This document shows positions 13,501 through 23,041 of a stretch of DNA of 64,000 bases, in pieces. The stretch's first letter is position 1, and each line of letters starts with the position of its first letter. This DNA is from Craspedostauros australis (lineage: Eukaryota; Bacillariophyta; Bacillariophyceae; Mastogloiales; Achnanthaceae). The stretch lies in NCBI GenBank assembly GCA_026770025.1, contig JAMXDE010000005.1:248001-312000 (forward strand), given 5' to 3'. Under the pieces are notes generated by a model that searched no databases, was not told the origin of the DNA, and saw only the letters and a list, made by a program, of their open reading frames with translations. The translations under genes were made by a program, and so were the position numbers.

Positions 13501-16500
13501 CCGGTGGCGGGTGGAACGACCGTCTGGATGTTGTGTCTCCACGTGATGCGCAGTCAGTCATCAGCACGCGCCTGGCCTTGGCCAGAATTGCATCGGAGCC
13601 ACTGTTCGAGGTTTCGCTGTTTGCCACAGCTGGCAAGCGAGCGCGCAAGCTGGGGTTGCACAACATCGCAGCAACGAACCTCACCCAAGCCGAGCTACTC
13701 CTCTCCTCCAAGGGCCGAGAGGCTGATGGCACGGCGATCCAGAATCTGTTTTGGCCCATCGAGTCGCAAGTCGCCGAGCTCAAACATGCGGCAGGAATGA
13801 GCAGCGCTGCGCTACAGACGTTGGGACAGGATGAGATGATGAGAGTGGTGGAAGAAGTCAGGTCAAACAGCTACGATGACACGCAGCTCCGGAGTCTCGC
13901 AATCCATCACGAACGTGCCCGCACAGCTAAATTCATTGGCGTCGATGTCCCGTCCATCACGAACAACGACCCCGTGCTCACCAACCGATTTGCCGCGCGT
14001 CTGCTCAAAATGACCCGCTGGATGGTAGAGGGTGGCCTCAAAGGGGGACGGGAGGTGCGAGAGATGTTCGAATTTGTCCATGGCGTGGAACCGACTTGGG
14101 AGAAAGGTGCGTCACGTTGTTGTTATCGTTGTCGTTATTGCTATTGCTATTGCGACTGCCATCGTCACCGTGAATAACAAACACTATTGTGGGCATTCCT
14201 CTCGTGTGCGTACAAATACACCCAGGACACAAGACATTCCGCACACGAGCAAGTGTTGTGCAAGCATCACATCGCGTCCGAGCAGCATGCAACACGCAAC
14301 AAATACTCGCACTCTACTCTGCTTTTTGCACATCACTTCTTGTGCACCTACTACGATCAGACCACGAGCTCTATCTGTACATTCATCTGACCATTGATCC
14401 TTTTGCTTTGCTTCATCATGATTTACCTGGTGGCATTCGCTACCTCCACAAACGACCTCAAATCGCACAACGCTGGCGCCGCCACATGAACAACCGCATT
14501 CGTAGGACACTTTCACTTTGCAAAGTACATCGATGGAGTTTTGCAAGGCCGACTCGATGCTCTCGTGACACGTGCGGCGCGCCGAAATCGTGTCAAACCT
14601 GGCGATGACGAATCGCACAGATCGCGTCTGCTTCTTGCAGACAAGATGTGCCAAGAGTACACGCTGTTGGCGATGCGTCATTATTCCGAAGCGCTGATTT
14701 CCAGCGGGAAGCATCTGTACCAAGCCCTGCCCCGGTTGCTGTCGCTGTGGTTCACCATCATGTCTGCAAAATCTGCCCAAGATGCAAGCATGAGCAGCGG
14801 CAGCAGCAACAACAGCAACCAAAGCAGCGGTCGCCATGGCAGCAGCAACATGGGCTCCAATCACAGCGCGGCGAACTCTCCAACATCCGAGAGAAACGGT
14901 ACGTTTATGCCTACGCTTCCCGATCTAATGCCCGTGTCAATTGTGCTACACCTGGCGGTGGCTTGTCGCAGCTGAAGCACACACACACGCACTTCGTGCC
15001 TGCGCTGCTTCCGGCAGGATCCGTCTTCACTGAGGTTGCAGGGGAGCGGATTTATCTGCGTTCATGCTGCTATCATTTCCACACAGAGTACATACATCTT
15101 ACATCTTTCCATGCTGCTGTGTCAATCATTATTTTTGGCGTCGTCGCTGACGTCGGCGTTGATGTTTCTCGACGCTTTCGCTCTACTTGCTGCCATCCTT
15201 CAACGCCACTAACCGTACTCGTACCATACAGACAACTTCTCGCAATGCCAACAAGAGGCCAATCAGCGGATGTCGACCAACATAAGACAGATACCTCAGA
15301 TCTTGTTCTACACTGCCATCCCGCAGCTCATCTCGAGAGTGATCCATGACAACAACATGACATCTAAGATCGTCCAAAAGATCCTTCAACGCGTGCTGAC
15401 ACGTTTCCCGCAACAAGCCATGTGGCCTTTGGCCTGGCTGCGTGGCTCCCGAGACAGCGGGCGGAAACAGATCGGCGTCTCGATCTTCAAAGCGGCACAG
15501 ACTGCATTAAGCAGGCACAAAACGGTGGACATGGAGGGGCTCCTCTCGCGGTCGGCGGATCTGTTCAAGTACCTGCAAACTGTAGCCAAATTCAAGGCAC
15601 CGGACAGATCCAAATCAACCAGCTTCCGCGCCAGGCCCTGGCAAAGCCAAGACCATCTGTGCGAATTCGTCCCGCCGGTCAAAGCCGCGCTGAACGTATC
15701 CTCACTCCTGTCGCTGGAACGGAGAGGTTCTCGCGACTACTTTCCTCGAATCGTTCCACGCATGAGGAAGTTCTGCGAGAAAGTGGGAATGATGAGCTCA
15801 AAAGCGAGGCCAAAGCGGCTCCGCGCGCTGATGGTCCCAGGAACGATCCCCCGAAGCGCGAGCCAACGCCGACTTGCACCATCGCAACCGGAGCAAGACG
15901 ACATCGGCGAATTGCATTTCCTCCTGAAGCAGGAGGCGAAGGGAGATCTCCGCAAGGATGCTCGCGTGCAGGATCTGGCGAATGTCATCAACCGCTTGAT
16001 GGTGGCTTCGATCTCTGGCAACGGAAAGTCCCGCGCACGATATCTCCAGCTGCGGACCTTCGCCGTGACCTGTCTCTCCGAAGACATTGGCATTCTCGAG
16101 TGGGTGCCAAACACGGACTCCATGCGGAACCTGGTCAACACGTCGTACAACCCGCAGGCCAACTCGAGCTCCAGCAAGCGACGCGGCAACACTCTTTCCT
16201 TCGTTGGGGAAGGCCCGCTCCGCTCCAGCTTCGTCGACGCCCAGAATGTGTACTTCAAGAAGATGAAATGCCAGCAGGCCATCGCCATGTTCATTGAACG
16301 ATGCCTCGCCGCATCGCCACCGCTGCTGTACTGGTGGTTCGTGCACAAATTCCACGATCCGCACATGTGGTACGAGGCGCGGATACGATTCACGTTGAGT
16401 GTTGCGGTATGGTCGGGAGTTGGCCACGTGCTTGGCCTTGGGGATCGGCACGCGGAGAATATTCTGGTGGACACGACCAGCGGCGCCTGCGTCCACGTTG

Positions 16501-17433
16501 ACTTCGATTGGTACGTACGGTACCATACTGCGATCTGTCGTGCTGGGTGCCCGGGGGTGAAGTCTCTGTGATGTTTGTGCATTTGCATGACATAGATGAG
16601 CGCTGCGTGCTTGGACCAAGAATCATCGTTACAGTATGTTGCCAATAGGTGTGGTGGAGTCCTGTGCTCCATTCGTCTTGGATTCGCTGGCGCAGCAGTG
16701 CGCGATGTCATTAAACTCACCAAACTTGTTCGATCTCGTTCGTTTTAACTTGTCTTCTTCCTCCCACATCTCCACGCCATGGAATTTCATTCAACCCCAT
16801 CCTGCTCCGCGTGGTTGTGCCTACGGTGCTGGTATTGGTACATACTTTTATACACTGTGATGGTACACGTTGGTTCCATGTTCTGACAGCATATTCGACA
16901 AAGGACTGAGCCTGCCAAAGCCGGAGGTGGTGCCTTTCCGACTGTCCCCGAACATGGTCGATGCTTTCGGGCCGACGGCCGAGGAGGGCATGTTCAAGAT
17001 CGGTCTCCAAACCGTGATGGCGACGCTGCGTGACAACCGCGACACGTTGCTCTCCGTGCTGGAACCGTTCGTGAAAGATCCTGTGATCGACTGGAAGCGG
17101 CAACGGCAACAGTCAGCAAACGAACGTGGTGCAGGCGATGAGAATGCGAGGAATGTGGTGCTGGACCAAACGCAGATTGCAGCCAAACAGTCGATCAATG
17201 TCATCGACGAACGGTTGCAGGGCATTTACAATCTCCGCAATCCCAACATCGCCAAGTTGCAGCGAAGTCTGATGAAGAGGACTGGCGGTATCGCACCAGA
17301 CCAAGACTACGAGGAGGAGCACACGCACATTGTACCTCTCTCGGTCGAGGCGCAGGTGCACAAGATGATTTCCGAAGCTTCGTCGCCGGAAAACCTCCTC
17401 CAGATGTTCGTTGGCTGGATGTCCTGGGTGTGA
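4590..17433 (+). CDS. ATR: ATR-type phosphatidylinositol-3-kinase-related checkpoint kinase
   Basis: Seven exons: 4590-5040, 5400-7758, 8081-11537, 12018-14106, 14506-14898, 15232-16510, 16890-17433. All junctions are GT-AG (GTACG, GTGAG, GTGCG donors), phases agree, and the sum is 3,523 codons plus stop. ATR-family kinases sense replication stress and single-stranded DNA in the nucleus and phosphorylate checkpoint effectors on S/TQ. The N-terminal two thirds is helical-repeat-like, with a Ser-rich insert near residues 28-55 and an Ala/Thr run. The FAT region is in exons 4-6 (for example FHFAKYID at the exon 4/5 join). The kinase domain is in exons 6-7: DLRKD, YLQLRTFAV, the catalytic loop GLGDRHAENIL near residue 3317, and DFD across the last junction. 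The FATC domain ends at the stop (QMFVGWMSWV). It is longer than most ATRs (about 2,400-2,800 aa). The first intron is uncertain: 5009-5358 also keeps phase. ATM or TOR are less likely because the FAT start, kinase and FATC motifs fit ATR best. Confidence 0.93.
7963..7984 (+). repeat. Poly-C tract in ATR intron 2
   Basis: 22 consecutive C residues, about 100 bp before the 3' splice site at 8080, inside a pyrimidine-rich stretch. The exact length is prone to sequencing error. It may act as the polypyrimidine or hnRNP-binding part of the intron. Confidence 0.9.
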
Positions 17434-17720
17434 TTTCTGGTGGGTGCACGCTCTACTCCTGTCATATTATGGAGCACGAACTCGTAGATGCGTAGCTGTT
17501 ATGGAAGGGCACGGTACCTCGGCCACGCCTCTTCTCTCTCCTTGCGCCATCGCCCCCGAGAAACTGACATTGCGATGTTCTGGGCTTGGAAGGACAACAA
17601 CATCGTGTCTTGGCACGTTGTCGCCGATAGCAAATACGAACCCGCGCTACCAAATTCTTCGTGACTGCTCATCCTCGTACTTTTGGATTAGGTACAAAAT
17701 GCACTTCGGGGGAACCGATG
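17434..17720. other. 3' flank of the ATR gene up to the LTR element
   Basis: 287 bp with no gene. It should contain the ATR 3' UTR. The LTR element inserted about 290 bp after the ATR stop codon, so it may lie in or just beyond the original ATR polyadenylation region. Confidence 0.55.
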
Positions 17721-17725
17721 GGGAC
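17721..17725. repeat. Target-site duplication (left copy) of the LTR element
   Basis: GGGAC directly before the TG of the left LTR. The same five bases follow the CA of the right LTR at 19596-19600. A five-base duplication is usual for LTR-retrotransposon integrase. Confidence 0.9.
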
Positions 17726-17891
17726 TGTTGGCATACCCATGGGCCTGACAAAGGACAGACGGTCCGCAAGGCCCTCACACAGGAGGAGACACAGAGCCAT
17801 CCGTCTCCTGTCCTCATAATCCTCTCCGATCCTCATCCTACACACAGTATAACATCATAGCATCACACTATCACCCTCACAGATACTGACA
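17726..17891 (+). repeat. Left (5') LTR, 166 bp
   Basis: Direct repeat of 19430-19595, TG...CA ends, no mismatch found on reading both copies. It contains ATAACATCATAG-like A/T-rich sequence near its 3' end but no clear TATA box. Confidence 0.95.
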
Positions 17892-17947
17892 GGTTCTGGC
17901 CTTTTCACGCTTTGCGTGTTTTGTAACCGACCTCTGCATATGCTTAT

Positions 17948-18020
17948 CGTTTAAGGACGTTCATTCCCTTACGGTTTGCAGCTTTTCGTTCAAGGACGTA
18001 CGTTCCCTTACGATTTGCAG
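17948..18020 (+). repeat. Two-copy 39-bp imperfect tandem repeat in the element leader
   Basis: Units at 17948-17986 and 17987-18020 share a CGTTYAAGGACGT core and a TTCCCTTACGRTTTGCAG segment. They sit between the left LTR and the start codon of the element's ORF, where packaging or primer-related sequences lie in LTR elements. The role is unknown. Confidence 0.8.
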
Positions 18021-18030
18021 TATCCACATC

Positions 18031-19134
18031 ATGCCTTCCAACACCCCCGCCCATCGCCTCGCTCCATCATCCGCCATGTCCTTCGATGCATCTGACACAT
18101 GCGCAGGGCTGCCCAACAGTCTCGTCACCGCTGAGACCATCACGCGCCGCCTTGGATGGATTTGGTTGGCAACGCTGCTCGCGGACATGCAAGTCGAGTG
18201 CGACGATGAGTTCTTTGATCTGCTTGAACTCTCAGAGCACGAGTTCTATGCATGCATGTGCGCGTCACCAGTGGTCACCATCATCCGCATGCGCAATATG
18301 TGGAAGCTCCGCTCGTGGTATCAGGACTTTGGTCAGGGCGCTCATGGCGATTGGATTGATGCCATTGGCATGCTTGATGCACACTCCTTCCGTGCGTATC
18401 GCCGGGGCGAAGACATCATTCCCGCAGCATACATTGGCTCCGTCTTCCATGCACGTACGCCATTGGCATCAACATCATCTTGTCGCAACATCGGCATCAA
18501 CCATCCTGATGATGGCCATTCGCTTGCAGTCCAGCGCACCCACAGCCGCTGTGTTTCGCATGACCACGCTTGCTTCCGTGACGACGGCGTTGGTGACAAC
18601 CACACCATGGCTGTGCAGCGCATCCACAGTGCGAACGATCACAACGGTGTTGATGGCCACAACGCGCCTCCGCCTCTTGTTCCGAACGAGAATTTTGCTG
18701 ACACTGGTGTTCCGCCGAACCTTCGCAGCAAAGATCTCGACGATGCACGCTCGCCTCCCATTGGCTTGAGCACGGATCCCAGTGACATTTTCGAGCCCAT
18801 CGCAGAACACGGTTCTGACATCATTTTGTGTGGTCTCGCAGATCGGCTCAAGTCGGACGAGTCCAATCGTCGGCGTCATGGTGGGTACCATACCTACACC
18901 CCACCTGGACGACTTGATGGTTGCACATCCCAAGCATGGGATCTGTGCTTGGTGCGTCTCAAGGATGATCCGCCCACCACTGTACTCTATGGTAGTACCC
19001 ACTTATGGGTCCCAGCGGATCCGGCCCTTGGAGCATGTTGTGATCATGCCGGTGTAACTCAACCCTATTCGGCCTTGCCCGATGGGTTGGGTGGTTTCGC
19101 AAACATTGCTTGCTATCGTGCAAGTCAAGCCTAA
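18031..19134 (+). CDS. Single ORF of the LTR element, probable Gag-related protein
   Basis: 367 residues from the ATG at 18031 to a TAA. A helical region at about residues 35-115 (with LLADMQVECDDEFF and MWKLRSWYQDFG) resembles, in helix spacing and the W-containing end, the N-terminal part of Gag in diatom copia-like elements as I remember them; this is a weak resemblance. A His/Asp-rich middle follows, containing two diverged copies of a (D/G)xHxxAVQRxHS motif. No CCHC zinc knuckle, protease or polymerase motif is seen. It fills most of the element's interior and has no interrupting stop, consistent with a recently active source. It could instead be a captured host sequence. Confidence 0.55.
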   Translation: MPSNTPAHRLAPSSAMSFDASDTCAGLPNSLVTAETITRRLGWIWLATLLADMQVECDDEFFDLLELSEHEFYACMCASPVVTIIRMRNMWKLRSWYQDFGQGAHGDWIDAIGMLDAHSFRAYRRGEDIIPAAYIGSVFHARTPLASTSSCRNIGINHPDDGHSLAVQRTHSRCVSHDHACFRDDGVGDNHTMAVQRIHSANDHNGVDGHNAPPPLVPNENFADTGVPPNLRSKDLDDARSPPIGLSTDPSDIFEPIAEHGSDIILCGLADRLKSDESNRRRHGGYHTYTPPGRLDGCTSQAWDLCLVRLKDDPPTTVLYGSTHLWVPADPALGACCDHAGVTQPYSALPDGLGGFANIACYRASQA

Positions 19135-19401
19135 CGAGATCCACCATCTGGACGTTTCGCACATCGGCATTTGCGCATTCGCCGTCAATTTTCGAGAACA
19201 TACGAGCTCATCCTCGTTGTTGACTGGCTTCGAGCAAGGATATTCAAGCAACCTACTTCCACGCTTGAGGTCTTCGAACGTGCACAATTCACGAGCCGAT
19301 TGCATACAACTTCCAGCACCCGTATGATGATATGGTCCCACCTATACTTGCGTGGGACATGTGGATTTCTTTCTTTGCCTTTGCGAAACTGGTATTTTTT
19401 C

Positions 19402-19429
19402 CGCTGACGATCGTCAGCGTGGGGGGGGG
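19402..19429 (+). other. 18-bp palindrome followed by G9 polypurine tract
   Basis: A perfect inverted repeat CGCTGACGAT/ATCGTCAGCG-type (19402-19419, centre GATC) is followed by one T and nine G that abut the right LTR. A purine run at this place is the usual primer for plus-strand DNA synthesis. A perfect palindrome directly beside it is not a general feature of LTR elements and may form a hairpin in the RNA. Confidence 0.7.
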
Positions 19430-19595
19430 TGTTGGCATACCCATGGGCCTGACAAAGGACAGACGGTCCGCAAGGCCCTCACACAGGAGGAGACACAGAG
19501 CCATCCGTCTCCTGTCCTCATAATCCTCTCCGATCCTCATCCTACACACAGTATAACATCATAGCATCACACTATCACCCTCACAGATACTGACA
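19430..19595 (+). repeat. Right (3') LTR, 166 bp
   Basis: Identical on reading to 17726-17891. Directly preceded by the G-run. Confidence 0.95.
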
Positions 19596-19600
19596 GGGAC
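19596..19600. repeat. Target-site duplication (right copy) of the LTR element
   Basis: GGGAC, matching 17721-17725. Confidence 0.9.
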
Positions 19601-19960
19601 AACTGCCGCAGCGCGTGCTGATAATGGACCTACAATTCTAGTTTATTCGCCAAATGGCATTAGGGAAGGTCTGCTCACCTGGATTCGTACTCGTGTGTAG
19701 GAGGTAAGGTGCGAGAGCCAAGAACCATGCCATACCTTATAGCTAGAGAGATTTCTTTTGCGTACACGTACGAGTACATGAGAGCTCTGCTGCATGAAAG
19801 ACCACCGCCATTCTTGGACTGTGCGGCCAAGATGCTCCAATCTCAATTCTCGTAGATGCGTGACAGCTCCATCCTACGAGCTACTCGTACACTGGTCCCA
19901 CGCCTACTCATAGCTAGTACTCCCCTCGTAGATGCCATCTGCGTTGGCTTCATCTTCACA
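19601..19960. other. Intergenic region between the LTR element and the HSF gene end
   Basis: 360 bp without a gene. Several GTAC-centred motifs occur (for example CGTACACGTACGAGTACATG near 19762). It should contain the 3' UTR of the minus-strand HSF gene. Confidence 0.6.
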
Positions 19961-22900
19961 TCAGATCTCGACGATGTTGGTCGCATCCCCGAGACCGTGT
20001 ATTTCTTCGCTGTCTTCGCAGTCGCCGCCTCCACTTTCACCAACACCAACACTCGAGCTCGGTTCGTCCAGCGACGCCAATTTGTTTGTAAATGGGATTT
20101 GTGGCGTGTGCATTTGTGGTGCCGTCTCGTGTGTGCCTGGTTGCGCGCGCGATGGTGATGGCACAGCTGGCGCCTTGCGGGTAGCTGCGCGCATCGCAAC
20201 TTTCACATCTTGGCTACCCGTTGCTCTGACTGCGTGCTGCATGCAAAGATCGTCCACTGTTCTTCTCCCGTGCACGGCAGATGATTGCCGGACTGCTTGA
20301 CTTGGCGTGGACACCATCATGGCTGCACCTGCTCCGCTTGCAAAAGGCTGAGCCGAAGCCCTCGGTTGGTGATCGTCGAATGTTGTCCTCGCACCAGGGA
20401 TGTCCCACCCAGGTCCGAAATCATTTCCCGGAACGCCATCGGCCATGAGAGGGGTGAGATCTTCAATCGACTCAATAGAGTCGTTGTCATCAATCCCAAC
20501 TTGCATACCCTGCCTTGACGGAGGTAAGTCCGGGTTTGAGAAGGATTGTGGCAATTGCACCGACGATATGCCTCTCCCATCATTGAATCGATCAGTTTGG
20601 AAGCTGGAATGCGCCGGCGACTTCAAAAGGGACAGGTTGGCGCCGGTAAGCAGTGGCGTGACCATTTTGCTTTCTTGTATGCGACCCTTGGCAGGCATGG
20701 CTGTCGGCTGCGCCCCAGTCGCAAATTTGTGAACGGGGGCAGAGTCGAATGACGCCAAAGACGAAGCTAGGTGGGATGATGGGCTCCGCAATTCGGAGAA
20801 TTGATTTGGAAGGTTCGACCGTTGACCATTCTGTTGATTGTTGCCATTGCTTCCAACGATTGAGTTCGATCGCCGCATTTGGGCCATTTCCGCACGATGC
20901 ATCTGCGGAGCCAGCACATCGCGACTATGCAGACCTGAAGCTGGCGCACTTATGGCGACTTCGCTGGTCCGATGCTCGTATCTACCCTCGTTCCCGTTCT
21001 GAGCAACAGCCAGACTGCCTCGACTGGTGCCCACGGCAAGCTCCAAGTTACTTGCAAGTTCTGCACCCGATCGCGACATTGCCAACACCATGGCCAGTGT
21101 TTTGGGATCAATGCCTTTACCTTTTGCCAAAGCCTGCAACGACGTCGAGTTGGCGGAAGCAAAGCTGGGTACATTGGTTGGGCCAGGATTCAGATTCATG
21201 CCGTTGTTGGTTATCCCTCTCATCTTCATGCTTCGTGCACTCGTTGCTGCGTTCGATTGTCCCGCTTGCATTTGCTTGGCGACGGTCTGATCTGCCATGG
21301 CTCTGTCACCATCGGTGATCGTGCTGGCGGGAGGACGATTTGTCGATTTCGGAGCTGACTCGACAGTGGTAGCGGCGTCTGCTTTGCTTGGCGTCTTCCG
21401 CCGCTGTTGCTGCTGGGCTGACTTGCATGGACGTTGCTTCTTGGTGGCGGATGGTGCCAGTGGCGCTGCTGGGACTGTGGAGTTGGTGGGGGACACTGCA
21501 GGGACCGTTTTGTCCGCCGAAGGCGAACGCTCGAGAGCGTCCTTCGATTTTAATTTCTTGTTCTTCCTCCTGACCATGCGGGACGCTCCCGCATCATCAT
21601 GCTTCACGAACAGTGGATGTGCGTACGACCTGCTCAATTTGCCAGCCTGCGCTCGCTGAAAGTCATACAGATTCAGCTGCCGTTGGACTACGTGGCAGTT
21701 ATATGATAGTGTCGTGACAGAGTGTTGATGGTGTTGATGGCGGTCGTAGTAGTGGTGAGGGGACATGTTGGGCAAGGCAGAATGAACAGCAAGGTGTGAG
21801 TCGGCTACTGAAGCAATGTCGTCACTGTTTCGAAAAGCAAGGATGCGCGAGTTGTGATGTGATGCTGTTGGATGGCACTTACATGATTTGTACTTGGACT
21901 GATTGAAATACGTCGTCATGATGGAATCGGCGAAGCGTTGTTGATCGCGAATCCGGAAGGATCGACCATCAGGATTCCAGCCGATGATCGATGACAGGCC
22001 GTCATCTTCCAAGACTGTCAACAGGGTGTGCAGCTTGAGAGGAAAGGGAAGTTTGATCCATTGCTTGGATTGTGGATCCAGCCGTTTCTTCTTGGTCGTC
22101 GCCGAGCTTTGAGAGGCATGACTCTTCGCATCCCTCTTCGCGTTCCTCTTCGTTTGCTTTTTGGCAGACCTTTTCGCAGGCTTCGTCGCAGTGCCACTCG
22201 CAGGGCGACTCGCAACGTCGTTGCCTGCGCCGTTGCCATTCACATCCCGAGAGATGCCCAAGGACCCAGATTTTTCGGGCGGGGACGATGCGGAGCCTGA
22301 ATATGGGCTTGCGCATGACTGCGGCGTGGCTCGTCGGGCAGGCAGCCCTGCCTTTCTGTCTCCGCCAACGCCGGCCGCAACATAACCGGCATGCTCTTGT
22401 CCAAACGCCGTGCAATCGCTAGCCATGGAAGGGTGTGCAGGTTTCCGCGGATCCAAGTTAAGAGATGGCGACAGAGGTTGCTGCCCCCTATCACAATTGT
22501 TGCTTGAAGGATATTGTGCAGCATGTCCGACGTGTGCGGTAAGGAATGGCACGTGCATCGGAGGGTACATCGTGTCCACGTTCGCGTTCCTGATGGGAAG
22601 GCTGTTTTGAGGCGTTTGAGTGGTCATGACCTGTTGCATTTGAGCACGGGCAATGTCCGTACCTGTGCCGCTGGTCCCATTCTGCTGTTGCTGCTGCAGT
22701 TGTTGCTGCTGTTGCAAGGCAAGGTAGAGCATCAGTTCAGTGGGCAGCTGGTTCGCGCCAGCAATTCCGGTGGCCGATGGTCCAGAGGAGACGTGTGCAT
22801 TATGGCCGCTGTGGGTGCCAATTGCTTGTGAAAGAGCTGGTCCATGCTGCTGTTGGAAGCGCTGGAGCTGTTGTTGCTGCTGGAGCTGTGGTTGGTGGGG

Positions 22901-23041
22901 TAGGATGGAACCATTGATTGTAGATGCGCTCGTCGCAGAGTGTTGCTGCCGCTGAAGTTGTTGAAGCAACAGCAAGTGCTGATGCAGATGTTGCTGGGTT
23001 TGGCCTGGTTGACCCACTTGCTGTTGTCTCAGCTTCGTCAT
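19961..23041 (-). CDS. Heat-shock transcription factor (HSF-type DNA-binding domain)
   Basis: Two exons, 21883-23041 and 19961-21687, giving 961 residues from MTKLRQQQ. HSFs bind nGAAn repeats in the nucleus. The N-terminus is Gln/His-rich, and a basic Lys/Arg-rich stretch precedes the domain. The winged-helix domain spans about residues 325-420: FPLKLHTLL, IIGWNPDGRSF, YFNQSKYKS, then FQRQLNLYDFQR and HPLFVKHD. The splice (GTAAGT donor at 21882, TAG acceptor at 21688) falls exactly between YKS and FQRQLN, completing the canonical motif. The intron is 195 bp, a multiple of three and stop-free, so an unspliced transcript would read through and insert 65 residues into the recognition region. 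The long C-terminal half is Ser/Gln/Asn-rich with an acidic patch (DDNDSIESIEDL), a possible activation region. No clear heptad oligomerisation region was seen. The start is uncertain because the frame extends 80 codons upstream. Confidence 0.88.
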   Translation of the reverse strand: MTKLRQQQVGQPGQTQQHLHQHLLLLQQLQRQQHSATSASTINGSILPHQPQLQQQQQLQRFQQQHGPALSQAIGTHSGHNAHVSSGPSATGIAGANQLPTELMLYLALQQQQQLQQQQQNGTSGTGTDIARAQMQQVMTTQTPQNSLPIRNANVDTMYPPMHVPFLTAHVGHAAQYPSSNNCDRGQQPLSPSLNLDPRKPAHPSMASDCTAFGQEHAGYVAAGVGGDRKAGLPARRATPQSCASPYSGSASSPPEKSGSLGISRDVNGNGAGNDVASRPASGTATKPAKRSAKKQTKRNAKRDAKSHASQSSATTKKKRLDPQSKQWIKLPFPLKLHTLLTVLEDDGLSSIIGWNPDGRSFRIRDQQRFADSIMTTYFNQSKYKSCKCHPTASHHNSRILAFRNSDDIASVADSHLAVHSALPNMSPHHYYDRHQHHQHSVTTLSYNCHVVQRQLNLYDFQRAQAGKLSRSYAHPLFVKHDDAGASRMVRRKNKKLKSKDALERSPSADKTVPAVSPTNSTVPAAPLAPSATKKQRPCKSAQQQQRRKTPSKADAATTVESAPKSTNRPPASTITDGDRAMADQTVAKQMQAGQSNAATSARSMKMRGITNNGMNLNPGPTNVPSFASANSTSLQALAKGKGIDPKTLAMVLAMSRSGAELASNLELAVGTSRGSLAVAQNGNEGRYEHRTSEVAISAPASGLHSRDVLAPQMHRAEMAQMRRSNSIVGSNGNNQQNGQRSNLPNQFSELRSPSSHLASSLASFDSAPVHKFATGAQPTAMPAKGRIQESKMVTPLLTGANLSLLKSPAHSSFQTDRFNDGRGISSVQLPQSFSNPDLPPSRQGMQVGIDDNDSIESIEDLTPLMADGVPGNDFGPGWDIPGARTTFDDHQPRASAQPFASGAGAAMMVSTPSQAVRQSSAVHGRRTVDDLCMQHAVRATGSQDVKVAMRAATRKAPAVPSPSRAQPGTHETAPQMHTPQIPFTNKLASLDEPSSSVGVGESGGGDCEDSEEIHGLGDATNIVEI

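Larger units (their letters stand above)
17726..19595 (+). mobile_element. Short, non-autonomous LTR retrotransposon (complete)
   Basis: A 1,870-bp element bounded by two direct repeats of exactly 166 bp, both starting TGTTGG and ending CTGACA, flanked by a perfect GGGAC duplication. The two LTRs match base for base by my comparison, so the insertion is recent. The interior (about 1.54 kb) carries one 367-codon frame, a 39-bp tandem repeat before it, and an 18-bp palindrome plus a run of nine G immediately before the right LTR, where a polypurine tract is expected. No protease, integrase, reverse transcriptase or RNase H motif is present, so it must depend on another element's enzymes. Size and content place it between TRIM and a Gag-only element. 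Orientation is taken from the ORF and the G-run. Just after the left LTR, GGTTCTGGCC is a weak candidate primer-binding site; I could not match it to a tRNA. Confidence 0.93.

Noticed and set aside
17411..17860. 149-codon frame running from the ATR 3' end into the left LTR
   Set aside because: It crosses a recent insertion junction and has no counterpart in the right LTR context, so it is accidental.
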